From positions 1-64,000 of the forward strand of contig JBBACY010000008.1 of NCBI GenBank assembly GCA_041656735.1: a stretch of DNA of 64,000 nucleotides, given 5' to 3'. The DNA comes from Perlabentimonas sp041656735 (GTDB taxonomy: Bacteria > Bacteroidota > Bacteroidia > Bacteroidales > Tenuifilaceae). Below are positions 54,350 to 62,964 of the stretch, piece after piece (position 1 is the stretch's first letter; the number at the start of each line of letters is the position of its first letter). Under the pieces are notes generated by a model. It searched no databases. It was given only the letters and a program-made list of their open reading frames with translations, and was not told the origin of the DNA. Position numbers and translations under genes: made by a program.

Positions 54350-55591
54350 GTGGATATATTTGATAAACTTAGACAAGGTATGGGGCCCATTGGTCAGTAT
54401 CATAAAGAAGGGCATGGCTACTTTGCGTTTCCAAAACTAGAAGGCGAAATTAAACCGTGGATGACCTTTAGAGGTAAAGAGGTTTTAACCTGGAGTTTAA
54501 ATAATTACCTCGGTTTGGCAAATCACCCTGAAGTGCGTAAGGCCGATGCCGAAGGGGCTGCTAAGTATGGTATGGCCTATCCAATGGGGGCACGAATGAT
54601 GAGTGGGCAAACCAAACTCCACGAGGAACTTGAAGTAAAGCTTGCCGCTTTTGTTGGTAAACCAGCAGCATACTTATTAAACTATGGTTACCAGGGGATG
54701 GTTTCGATTATTGATTCGTTGGTATCGCGTAATGATGTGGTGGTTTACGATTCGGAGTCGCATGCTTGTATTATTGATGGGCTAAGGTTATTTCCCGGCA
54801 AACGCTTTGTATACGCACATAATGATATGGATAACCTGCGTAAGCAACTTACGCACGCAACTCGCCTTGCCGAAAAAACAGGAGGAGGAATACTTGTAAT
54901 TACCGAAGGCGTTTTTGGAATGGCTGGCGACTTAGGTAATTTGAAGGATATAGTTGCTTTTAAAAAGGAGTTTAGCTTCCGATTGCTAGTTGATGATGCG
55001 CATGGCTTTGGCACAATGGGTAAAACAGGATCTGGAGTACCAGAGCATTTCGGAGTTCAAGATGAGGTGGATCTTCATTTTGCAACATTCGCGAAGAGCG
55101 GTGCGGGCATTGGTGCTTTTGTGGCGGCCGACGAGGATATTATTAGGTATTTAGCTTATAATTTACGTTCGCAGATATTCGCAAAATCACTACCCATGCC
55201 TATGGTTGTTGGTGCTTTAAAACGACTAGAGGTAATGCAATCGCAACCCGAGCTAAAGGAGAACCTTTGGAAAATTGTGGATGCTTTACAGAGCGGACTT
55301 AAGAAGGTTGGTTTGGATATTGGAGTAACCGAGTCGCCTGTTACACCAGTTTATATGAAGGGTAATGTGCCCGAAGCCACCAATATGGTTTTTGATTTGC
55401 GTGAGAACTACAATATTTTCTGTTCAATTGTGGTTTACCCAGTTGTTCCAAAGGGACAAATGCTATTACGCCTTATACCAACCGCTGTTCACACCCTCGA
55501 GGATGTTGAAATTACGATTAAAGCTTTTGCTGAGTGTGCGCAGAAGTTGAAGGATGGGAAGTATTACGCCGAAAAAATGTCGCAGATATAG
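54350..55591 (+). CDS. Alpha-oxoamine synthase family PLP enzyme (serine palmitoyltransferase/cysteate acyltransferase type)
   Basis: The 413-residue enzyme belongs to the AOS family that condenses an amino acid with an acyl-CoA and releases CO2. The PLP Lys249 is in FATFAKSGAG, the cofactor Asp216 and His218 in VDDAHGFG, and the stacking His138 in ESHAC. The LNNYLGLANHPEV and GARMMSGQTKLHEELE segments fit this family. It is closer to a widespread Bacteroidetes branch than to BioF or Kbl. In this phylum such enzymes make sphingolipid or sulfonolipid long-chain bases, so serine or cysteate with a C15-type acyl-CoA is the likely reaction. The substrate is not proven. The start could be TTG- or GTG-type near 54350, since no ATG begins the conserved MDIFDKLRQG segment. 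Confidence 0.82.
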   Translation: MDIFDKLRQGMGPIGQYHKEGHGYFAFPKLEGEIKPWMTFRGKEVLTWSLNNYLGLANHPEVRKADAEGAAKYGMAYPMGARMMSGQTKLHEELEVKLAAFVGKPAAYLLNYGYQGMVSIIDSLVSRNDVVVYDSESHACIIDGLRLFPGKRFVYAHNDMDNLRKQLTHATRLAEKTGGGILVITEGVFGMAGDLGNLKDIVAFKKEFSFRLLVDDAHGFGTMGKTGSGVPEHFGVQDEVDLHFATFAKSGAGIGAFVAADEDIIRYLAYNLRSQIFAKSLPMPMVVGALKRLEVMQSQPELKENLWKIVDALQSGLKKVGLDIGVTESPVTPVYMKGNVPEATNMVFDLRENYNIFCSIVVYPVVPKGQMLLRLIPTAVHTLEDVEITIKAFAECAQKLKDGKYYAEKMSQI

Positions 55592-55945
55592 AGTTGTAAA
55601 ATGATTTTGTTTAGTTAATAAGATGTAATTTACTAGCCAATTATAACTGCCATTTCTACTTACGTTTGGCTTCGTTCATTATATTTAATCAGGCTAACGG
55701 TAAGACTGAGTTACCTGCCTTGAGCGAAGGTGATTTAGAAGTATTGACTTGTTAATATACTAATGATACATATAAAGAGGAGGCTGTCTTTTTAGACAGC
55801 CTTTATTGTGTTAAGTTCCAACCTCATTTGGATAATTTATTACCATTTAGGCGTAAGCATAAATTTTATCAACTTAACAATTTAAGGGTTCTGTTGTTAA
55901 CACATTTTAAATAACAGGATTTGTTTTACCCTTAAATTACTAGGT
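55592..55945. other. Intergenic region with terminator
   Basis: About 350 bases between two + strand genes. Apart from the hairpin at 55781-55802, I see no ORF or RNA gene. Confidence 0.45.
55781..55802 (+). terminator. Hairpin terminator
   Basis: AGGCTGTCT (55781-55789) and AGACAGCCT (55794-55802) pair around TTTT, followed by TTATT. It lies about 190 bases after the AOS gene. Confidence 0.7.
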
Positions 55946-56944
55946 ATGATTCGTGTTTGGCTTAAAGCGCTTAGGGTTATCCCAAAAGTTTCAAAACAAG
56001 AATGGGATAGTTACGATATCGTTTCAAGGTGGCTTATTTCAACCCGTGCCGCCGTTTTTATTATGACTGGACTTGCCGCAGCCATTGGTGGTTTGCTGGC
56101 ATATCGATCGGGGAGTTTTTCTTGGCCCATCTTTTTACTCACATTCTTCGGCTTAATCTTTGCCCATGCCACCAATAATCTATTAAACGATTATGTTGAC
56201 TTTACAAAGGGTGTTGATAAGGATAATTATTTTCGTGCTCTCTACGGCCCACACCCACTCGAAAATGGTTTTCTCACCAAGAATCGTTTTATAACCTATA
56301 TTGTTGTAACCGGGTTACTTGCTTTAGTGGCAGGGCTTGCCATTACCTATTTGGTTGGTTTGCAAACACTGTGGCTGCTTGTTCCTGGACTTTTTTTCTT
56401 GCTTTTTTACACCTGGCCACTAAAATACTATGGACTGGGCGAAATTTCGGTAGTTCTTGTTTGGGGGCCATTAATGATTGGCGGAAGCTATTTTGTTGTA
56501 TCGGGTGGAGAATGGAGTAACTGGGTGGCATTGGTTAGCCTAGTGTATGCCTTTGGTCCAACAACGGTGCTGTTGGGCAAGCACGCCGATAAACTAGAGG
56601 CCGATAAGGCTAAAAACATCCATACTATTCCGGTTTTAATTGGCCAAAAAGCTTCGCGCTACTCAATCATTGTACTTTGGGTAATTCAGTATGCCTTAGT
56701 AGCCTTTTTTGTTATAACGGGTCAGCTGGGGCCAGCAGTACTATTGGTTTTACTATCAATACCAAAGTTTATTCAAATGACCAAGGTTATGCTCCAAAAA
56801 CGACCAGAAGTGCAACCTGAGGGCAAAGAGGGGATAGGCTGGCCATTGTATTTGGTTAGTAGAGCATTCGTGTTTAACCGATCGTTTGGAATGCTGTTCC
56901 TGTTGGGTTTAATTGCCGATGTTATTATTCTGAAATTTTTCTAG
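55946..56944 (+). CDS. UbiA-family prenyltransferase
   Basis: The 332-residue integral membrane protein has about eight transmembrane helices. The two Asp-rich motifs of aromatic prenyltransferases are NDYVDFTKGVD (about residue 84) and DKLEADK (about 212), which bind the prenyl diphosphate through Mg2+. Length and motif form resemble MenA-like 1,4-dihydroxy-2-naphthoate prenyltransferases, but no menaquinone gene is adjacent, so other acceptors are possible. It precedes the mevalonate-linked gene run by about 120 bases, which makes a link with isoprenoid supply plausible. Confidence 0.85.
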   Translation: MIRVWLKALRVIPKVSKQEWDSYDIVSRWLISTRAAVFIMTGLAAAIGGLLAYRSGSFSWPIFLLTFFGLIFAHATNNLLNDYVDFTKGVDKDNYFRALYGPHPLENGFLTKNRFITYIVVTGLLALVAGLAITYLVGLQTLWLLVPGLFFLLFYTWPLKYYGLGEISVVLVWGPLMIGGSYFVVSGGEWSNWVALVSLVYAFGPTTVLLGKHADKLEADKAKNIHTIPVLIGQKASRYSIIVLWVIQYALVAFFVITGQLGPAVLLVLLSIPKFIQMTKVMLQKRPEVQPEGKEGIGWPLYLVSRAFVFNRSFGMLFLLGLIADVIILKFF

Positions 56945-57068
56945 TGATAATTCAACCGCTTAAGTTATAACTGACGTATAGTGTGAAGCTCATTGCCTTT
57001 ATAAATACAAAAACGGTTTATTGTTTATGTATATAGAGGTTTTTTAGTGCCCTTTAATATTCTTATTT

Positions 57069-58664
57069 ATGATAAACGCAGCCACAACAGTAATCAAAAC
57101 CAACATAAAAAGGAGGTCTGACTCATTTGTTGAGAACTATAAGGAAACTCAGATAATTATGGAAGAGTTTAAAACAGCAACATCTGCAGTTCTCAACAGA
57201 AACAACGATAGCTATGTGGTTAAGCACAGGGCAAAGGGTAAGATGACTGCCCGCGAGCGTGTTGATAGTTTAATTGATAAGAATACTACATTTTTCGAAT
57301 TCTCAACCTTAGCTGCAAATGGACTTTACGATAATAAATTTCATAGTGCCGGAATTATTACTGGCATTGGTGTAATTCAGGGTATTGAGTCCATTATTAT
57401 TGCAAACGACCCAACAGTAAAAGGAGGAACCTACGTAAAAGAAACGATTAAGAAACATCTTAGGGCTCAGGAGGTTGCACTTAATAACCATTTACCCTGT
57501 GTTTATATTGTTGAGTCGGGTGGAATATTTCTACCCGAACAGGCTAATGTTTTTGCTGATCATGACCACTTTGGCAAAATATTTTACAACCAATCCAAGT
57601 TATCTGCTGCGGGTATTCCTCAAATTGCAATGGTTATGGGTTCTTGTACTGCTGGTGGTGCGTACATTCCTGCCATGAGCGACGAATCGATAATTGTTGA
57701 TAAGCAAGGAACCATATTCCTTGCGGGGCCACCGCTTGTTAAAGCCGCTATTGGAGAAGAAGTAACTGCCGAGGATCTCGGCGGAGCCTATGTGCATACC
57801 CACATTTCGGGTGTAGCCGATCATTTTGCAAAAACAGAGGCTGATGCCATTCAAACGTGCCGAAATATTTTTGAGTACCTCCCAAAGCCTCGCAAGCATA
57901 GTAACAAATCCGAAAGTTTTGAGAAGCCACTATACTCTATGGATGAGCTTTATGGGGTAATACACTCTCAAACTTCTCGCTGGATAGACCCATACGAAAT
58001 TATTGCTCGGGTTGTTGATGGTAGTAAATTTCAGGAGTTTAAACCCAGCTATGGAAAAACCATAGTTACAGGCTTTGCTAAAATTATGGGGCAAACCATT
58101 GGGGTTATTGCCAATAACGGTGTGCTTTTTTCCGAGTCGGCGCTTAAGGCTACGCATTTTATTGAGATGTGTAGTATTCGAAAAATACCACTCGTTTTTT
58201 TGCATAATATAACGGGTTTTATGGTTGGTAAAAGTGCCGAACAAAAAGGTATTGCAAAAGACGGAGCCAAAATGGTGCATGCGGTTGCCAATGCAAATGT
58301 TCCAAAAATCACCATCGTCTTTGGCCGCTCGCACGGTGCGGGCAACTATGCAATGGCAGGCCGTGCCTATAAACCTACACTACTTTTTGCATGGCCTAAC
58401 TCCAAAATTTCAGTTATGGGAGGTCGTCAGGCAGCTGAGGTTCTCGGTAGCGTAAAGCAGAAAGGCGTTGAAGATATTGATGAGTTTAAAAAAGAAATCA
58501 TAAAGCGTTACGAAGATGAAGCATCGGCTTACTTTGGCACTGCGCGCCTTTGGGACGATGGTATTATCGATCCTGTGGATACACGAAAAGCAATTGCCTT
58601 GGGTTTATCTATTGCTGCTAACAAAGAAGTTCCGCATTACAAGCCCGGTATTTATAGAATGTAA
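57069..58664 (+). CDS. mccB: Acyl-CoA carboxylase carboxyltransferase subunit, methylcrotonyl-CoA carboxylase beta type
   Basis: The 531-residue protein resembles MccB/LiuB carboxyltransferases. Diagnostic segments are GKMTARERVDSLIDKNT, IIIANDPTVKGGTYV, AQEVALNNHLPCVYIVESGG, VMGSCTAGGAYIPAMSDE (oxyanion site), FLAGPPLVKAAIGEEVTAEDLGG, and GRSHGAGNYAMAGRAY. The extended N terminus (MINAATTVIKTN) fits the usual MccB start. The enzyme moves CO2 from biotin to 3-methylcrotonyl-CoA to give 3-methylglutaconyl-CoA in leucine breakdown. Its biotin carboxylase partner is not in this window. It heads the run with a crotonase 5 bases downstream, and the specificity is inferred from sequence type and from the neighbours. 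Confidence 0.87.
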   Translation: MINAATTVIKTNIKRRSDSFVENYKETQIIMEEFKTATSAVLNRNNDSYVVKHRAKGKMTARERVDSLIDKNTTFFEFSTLAANGLYDNKFHSAGIITGIGVIQGIESIIIANDPTVKGGTYVKETIKKHLRAQEVALNNHLPCVYIVESGGIFLPEQANVFADHDHFGKIFYNQSKLSAAGIPQIAMVMGSCTAGGAYIPAMSDESIIVDKQGTIFLAGPPLVKAAIGEEVTAEDLGGAYVHTHISGVADHFAKTEADAIQTCRNIFEYLPKPRKHSNKSESFEKPLYSMDELYGVIHSQTSRWIDPYEIIARVVDGSKFQEFKPSYGKTIVTGFAKIMGQTIGVIANNGVLFSESALKATHFIEMCSIRKIPLVFLHNITGFMVGKSAEQKGIAKDGAKMVHAVANANVPKITIVFGRSHGAGNYAMAGRAYKPTLLFAWPNSKISVMGGRQAAEVLGSVKQKGVEDIDEFKKEIIKRYEDEASAYFGTARLWDDGIIDPVDTRKAIALGLSIAANKEVPHYKPGIYRM

Positions 58665-58669
58665 AAAGT

Positions 58670-59473
58670 ATGGATAGTTACAACGAGATATGCATTGATA
58701 CTAAAGGTGGTGTAACCACAATTTGGCTTAATAAACCAGATTTGCATAATGCTGTAAGTATTCAGATGCTAGAAGAGTTGACCGATTGCTTTCACTCCAT
58801 TGAGCAAATGGATAACGTTAGGGTCATCGTTTTAAGAGGTAAGGGTAAGTCGTTTAGTGCTGGTGCCAATCTTGTTAATATGCTTGCAGTTAGCAAGTCA
58901 GGTTACGAGCAAAACCTTGACGATGGGTACAAGTGGACTAGTTGTTTAAGTTCAATTGCAAGTTCAAGTAAGCCAACTATTGCCATTGCAACGGGCAACG
59001 TATTTGGCGGAGGGAATGGGCTTCTGGCAGCTGCCGATATGGTGATTGCCGATGAGAATGCAATATTTTCGTTCTCAGAGGTGAAACTAGGTCTTGCCCC
59101 CTCAACAATATTACCTTATGTGTTAACTCGTGTTAACCAGCAAAAGGCTAAGTACCTAATGCTTACAGGCAAAAGATTTAGCGCAGCCGAAGGGTACGAC
59201 TATGGTCTTGTTGATTTTTTAACACCCTCCGAAAAGATTGAAGCATTATTGAACTCAATCATCGCCGATTTACGTAAAGCTTCTCCCAGCGGGATTAAGG
59301 AAATTAAACGATTGATAAGGGAACTTGGACATTGCTCTAACATTGATGAGGTAAACAACCTAACGGCCAACTCCATTGCCACTTTAAAAACATCTACAGA
59401 GGCTCAGGAGGGCATTAGCGCATTTATTGAAAAACGGAAGCCTTACTGGCTAGTTGAAAATGAAAACGAATAA
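58670..59473 (+). CDS. Enoyl-CoA hydratase family protein, methylglutaconyl-CoA hydratase (LiuC) type
   Basis: The 267-residue crotonase starts 5 bases after mccB. The CoA-binding and oxyanion segments are GKSFSAGANLVNM and GNVFGGGNGLLAAADMVIADENA, and the catalytic Glu region is SFSEVKLGLAPSTILPYV. The SEV(R/K)LGL(I/A)P...PYV form is that of methylglutaconyl-CoA hydratases; the first crotonase Glu is replaced (GGGNGL), as also happens in LiuC. The reaction would be 3-methylglutaconyl-CoA to (S)-HMG-CoA. With mccB before and HMG-CoA reductase after it, this makes the step to HMG-CoA. Confidence 0.83.
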   Translation: MDSYNEICIDTKGGVTTIWLNKPDLHNAVSIQMLEELTDCFHSIEQMDNVRVIVLRGKGKSFSAGANLVNMLAVSKSGYEQNLDDGYKWTSCLSSIASSSKPTIAIATGNVFGGGNGLLAAADMVIADENAIFSFSEVKLGLAPSTILPYVLTRVNQQKAKYLMLTGKRFSAAEGYDYGLVDFLTPSEKIEALLNSIIADLRKASPSGIKEIKRLIRELGHCSNIDEVNNLTANSIATLKTSTEAQEGISAFIEKRKPYWLVENENE

Positions 59474-59494
59474 GATAATCTGAAAGATAAGAAT

Positions 59495-60637
59495 ATGCAT
59501 CATCCATTAATAAACAAACAGCATAATGACCTTCGTGAACAAGTTCGTATTTTTGCTGAAAAGGAGATAAAGCCATTGGCTCAAGGGCTCGATGAACGAA
59601 GCGAGTTTTCGGTTGAACTAACCAAAGCGATGGGTAAAATTGGACTCTTCGGAATGAACCTACCTGTGGAGTTTGGCGGTCGAAATCTCGACACCCTTTC
59701 ATACATCATCGCCGTTGAGGAGTTGGCGCGGGTTGATAGTTCCCAGGCGGCTACTATGGCTGCCCATAATTCGTTGGGAATTACTCCAATTTACAAGTAC
59801 GGCAATAGTGAGCAGCAAAAACGTTTGCTGCCTAGTTTAACCTCAGGCGAAGGCGTTTGGGCATTTGGTTTAACCGAGCCCAATGCTGGTTCTGATGCCC
59901 GAGCCATTGAAACTACAGCGCTTCTTAAAACCAATCAATGGGTTGTAAATGGTCAAAAGATATTTATAACCAACTCGGCATCAGAGTTATCCAAGGGAGT
60001 AACTCTATTGGCCAACACAAGCGATAAGGAGGGTCAAAAGGAATTCTCAGCCATTATTGTCGAGAGGGAGGTATCAGAATACAAAGCAGAACCAATTCAT
60101 AATAAGATGGTTTGGCGGGCTGCCGATACGGGGCTGTTAACATTTAATAATACCATTGTTCCAGAACAAAATTTGCTTGGCGAGCGTGGAAGAGGGATGC
60201 ATTATATGTTGGAAACCTTAGATTCTGGTAGACTTTCAATTGCTGCAGTTGGACTTGGTTTGGCGCAAGGAGCATTCGAAATGGCGAATGCGTATGCTAA
60301 AAAAAGGCATCAGTTTGGCAAGTCACTATCGAAAATTCACGCTATTTCCGATAAGTTAGCCGAAATGGATATTAAGCTCGAATTGGCAAGAAACTACCTT
60401 TACTACAGCTGTTGGCTAAAGGATAATAACCTGCCTTTTAAAAAGCAGGCTGCCATCTCGAAACTATATACATCCGAAATTGCTAAGCAGATAGCCGACG
60501 AAGCCGTTCAGATTTTTGGCGGTTACGGACTGTTTAAAAATAATGATATTGAGCGTTTTTACCGCGACCAGCGTATTCTGGGTATTGGAGAAGGAACTAC
60601 AGAAATTTTGAAATTGGTGATTGCCAGGAGTATATAA
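59495..60637 (+). CDS. Acyl-CoA dehydrogenase (short/branched-chain type)
   Basis: The 380-residue flavoenzyme has the ACAD fold: FGLTEPNAGSDA (FAD/substrate loop), FITNSASE, YAKKRHQFGKSLSKIH, QIFGGYGLFKNNDIERFYRDQRI and GIGEGTTEILKLVIA. The catalytic Glu is the one in GEGTTEI, the position used by short-chain and branched-chain dehydrogenases. In isovaleryl-CoA dehydrogenase the base is a Glu of the LDLERL helix, which here reads LDSGRLS. It could therefore oxidise isovaleryl-CoA or a related acyl-CoA to start the pathway, but it is not a canonical LiuA. Its gene starts 21 bases after the hydratase. Confidence 0.86.
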   Translation: MHHPLINKQHNDLREQVRIFAEKEIKPLAQGLDERSEFSVELTKAMGKIGLFGMNLPVEFGGRNLDTLSYIIAVEELARVDSSQAATMAAHNSLGITPIYKYGNSEQQKRLLPSLTSGEGVWAFGLTEPNAGSDARAIETTALLKTNQWVVNGQKIFITNSASELSKGVTLLANTSDKEGQKEFSAIIVEREVSEYKAEPIHNKMVWRAADTGLLTFNNTIVPEQNLLGERGRGMHYMLETLDSGRLSIAAVGLGLAQGAFEMANAYAKKRHQFGKSLSKIHAISDKLAEMDIKLELARNYLYYSCWLKDNNLPFKKQAAISKLYTSEIAKQIADEAVQIFGGYGLFKNNDIERFYRDQRILGIGEGTTEILKLVIARSI

Positions 60638-60698
60638 CTTTTTCAAAGAAGAAACTCAGGCTTTCGGGGTAAAAACATAATTTACAGAGTTGTTAACT

Positions 60699-62006
60699 AT
60701 GAGTAATTCACAATATATTAACGGATTTTCAAAGCTAAGCAACAGCGAAAAAATCTCGATTATTGTTTCGCGTACTAACATTGCTATTGAACAGTTTAAT
60801 GTGCTGAACCAATTTAAACTACAAAATACTGAAATACAGAAGCAGCTAAATGAGATTAGCGAAAACGTAGTATCCAACTATATGCTGCCTTTTAGCATAG
60901 CTCCTAACTTTATGGTGAATGGCAAGGCTTACTTTGTGCCAATGGTTATTGAGGAAAGTTCTGTAGTTGCTGCTGCATCGGCTGCGGCAAAATTTTGGTT
61001 CAATCGGGGTGGGTTTGTTGCCAAGGTAATTTCTACCATAAAGGTAGGGCAGGTGCATTTTAGGTGGCTGGACAATTCAAAGCAATTGAAATCAGAATTT
61101 GAAAACATTAAAGAGCGATTGATAGCAAGTTCCTCGCATTTGCTCGAGAATATGCGAAGGCGCAATGGGGGTATTGTTGATATTGAATTGATTGATTTTA
61201 CCAATAAACTTGAGAACTACTACCAGGTAAGGGTTAAGTTTGAAACTGCCGATGCAATGGGAGCCAACATTATCAATTCGGTTCTTGAAGAGATGGCGCA
61301 GGCGTTAAAACAATATTTTTTTGAGCATTTTAGCGATGCTGAATCCGAATGCGACATTGTAATGGCAATTCTATCAAACCATACCCCCGAGAGCATTGTT
61401 GAGTGCTATGTTGAGTGTGATATTGATGATTTGGCGGAAATTTCAGGCGAGCTATCGCCAATGGAATATGCTCAAAAATTTAAGCTGGCCGTTGATATTG
61501 CAAACGTCGATATTTACAGGGCTACAACCCACAATAAAGGAATCTACAATGGGGTTGATGCCGTTGTACTGGCTACCGGAAACGATTTTCGTGCGGTTGA
61601 GGCTTGTGGTCACTCTTACGCTGCCCGAAATGGGTACTACAAAAGTTTAACAACTGTAGATATCGATAAGGGCAAATTTCGATATACGCTTCGTATTCCT
61701 ATGGCACTGGGAACGGTGGGGGGATTAACCAATCTTCACCCCTTGGCAAAACTCTCGCTCGATATTTTGGGTAAGCCATCGGCTAAAGAGCTAATGGCAA
61801 TAGTTGCAGCAGCAGGACTTGCAAATACATTTTCGGCAGTTCGGGCGCTTACTACCTCCGGAATTCAGAAGGGACATATGCGATTTCATCTAAATAATAT
61901 TTTAAGTTTGCTAAACGCAACCAATGATCAGAAAGAGCGGGCAGAGGAGTACTTTAAAAACAGGAAGGTTTCGCATAAATCTGTACAAGAATTTCTAGGA
62001 AGTTAA
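60699..62006 (+). CDS. mvaA: Class II hydroxymethylglutaryl-CoA reductase
   Basis: From ATG 60699 the soluble enzyme has 435 residues (an upstream in-frame TTG at 60690 is less likely). Catalytic residues known from Pseudomonas mevalonii have clear equivalents: Glu85/86 in PMVIEESSVVAAAS, Lys280 in THNKGIYNG, Asp296 in GNDFRAVEA and His393 in GIQKGHMRFH. FETADAMGANIINSVLE is the CoA/HMG segment. Class II enzymes lack the membrane part of the eukaryotic form. It makes mevalonate from HMG-CoA, or the reverse. It lies about 60 bases after the acyl-CoA dehydrogenase and 40 bases before the GHMP kinase, so the run is continuous. Confidence 0.93.
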   Translation: MSNSQYINGFSKLSNSEKISIIVSRTNIAIEQFNVLNQFKLQNTEIQKQLNEISENVVSNYMLPFSIAPNFMVNGKAYFVPMVIEESSVVAAASAAAKFWFNRGGFVAKVISTIKVGQVHFRWLDNSKQLKSEFENIKERLIASSSHLLENMRRRNGGIVDIELIDFTNKLENYYQVRVKFETADAMGANIINSVLEEMAQALKQYFFEHFSDAESECDIVMAILSNHTPESIVECYVECDIDDLAEISGELSPMEYAQKFKLAVDIANVDIYRATTHNKGIYNGVDAVVLATGNDFRAVEACGHSYAARNGYYKSLTTVDIDKGKFRYTLRIPMALGTVGGLTNLHPLAKLSLDILGKPSAKELMAIVAAAGLANTFSAVRALTTSGIQKGHMRFHLNNILSLLNATNDQKERAEEYFKNRKVSHKSVQEFLGS

Positions 62007-62046
62007 ATCTATTCTTTCTGTTTTGCATAACTAATAGTTTCATTCA

Positions 62047-62964
62047 ATGTACGCTAAATTCTACGCCCACGGAAAGCTTCTTATCACGGGTGAGTACTTT
62101 GTACTTGCAGGTGCCAAAGCATTTGCACTGCCCCTTAAACTTGGCCAAAGTTTGCAGGTTGCGGAGGTAGAGGGCGATAGTAGGATTATAAAATGGCAAA
62201 CCACCGTACAGGGTAGTAGCTGGTTTTCTGCGGAGTTTAAACTTGATGATTTTTCGATTATCAACACAAACAGAATAAAATCAGCAGAGTACATTCAACT
62301 TTTATTAATCTATATTAATCAAAAAAGTTTGGTCTTCAGAAACTTAAAAAGACAGTTAATACTTGCGGCTAATGTTGATTTTCCAATGGATTGGGGCTTG
62401 GGTAGCAGCTCAACGCTAATATCAAACTTGGCAAATTGGGCGGGCATAGACCCATACAGTATGCTGTTTGCCGTTTCCAAAGGGTCGGGTTACGATATTG
62501 CTTGCGCCACCGCAAAAGGGCCAATACTATATAGTAATTTGGTTAAACCTACGGTAGAAAAGGCGTGTTTCAATCCCAGTTTCGGCGAGAACCTTTACTT
62601 TGTTTATTTGGAAAGAAAGCAGGATACAGCAATAAGCATCAATTTGGTAGGTTCTAAAATTTTTGAGCAAAAGGATGAGGCAAAAAGAATTACAGAGCTT
62701 GCCAAACTTGTGATAAACTCCAAAAGTCTTGATGAGTTTAATGGCTATTTAAATGAGCACGAGGAAATTGTGTCGAGGGCAATAGGTTTGCCAACGGTTA
62801 AGTCAGAGCTGTTTAATGATTTTACAGGAACTGTAAAATCGTTGGGTGCTTGGGGTGGCGACTTTGTTTTAGCCACTCATCGTGGGACAGTCGATGATGT
62901 TGTTAACTACTTTAAACAAAAGGGTTACAGCGTAATACTCAAATATAATGATATTGTGCTATGA
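62047..62964 (+). CDS. GYDIA-type GHMP kinase (mevalonate pathway)
   Basis: The 305-residue kinase belongs to the GHMP fold: N-terminal AHGKLLITGEYFVLAGAKA, the phosphate loop DWGLGSSSTLISNLANW, and the motif SGYDIACATAKGP that names the GYDIA family of Bacteroidetes. The C-terminal loop is GAWGGDFVLA. Close relatives are mevalonate and phosphomevalonate kinases, but which step this branch performs is not fixed. Its gene overlaps the next one (ATGA), so the product likely feeds diphosphomevalonate decarboxylase. No second pathway kinase is in the window. Confidence 0.87.
   Translation: MYAKFYAHGKLLITGEYFVLAGAKAFALPLKLGQSLQVAEVEGDSRIIKWQTTVQGSSWFSAEFKLDDFSIINTNRIKSAEYIQLLLIYINQKSLVFRNLKRQLILAANVDFPMDWGLGSSSTLISNLANWAGIDPYSMLFAVSKGSGYDIACATAKGPILYSNLVKPTVEKACFNPSFGENLYFVYLERKQDTAISINLVGSKIFEQKDEAKRITELAKLVINSKSLDEFNGYLNEHEEIVSRAIGLPTVKSELFNDFTGTVKSLGAWGGDFVLATHRGTVDDVVNYFKQKGYSVILKYNDIVL

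Noticed and set aside
57930..58345. Minus-strand ORFs within mccB
   Set aside because: Antisense shadows of a well-conserved carboxyltransferase gene.
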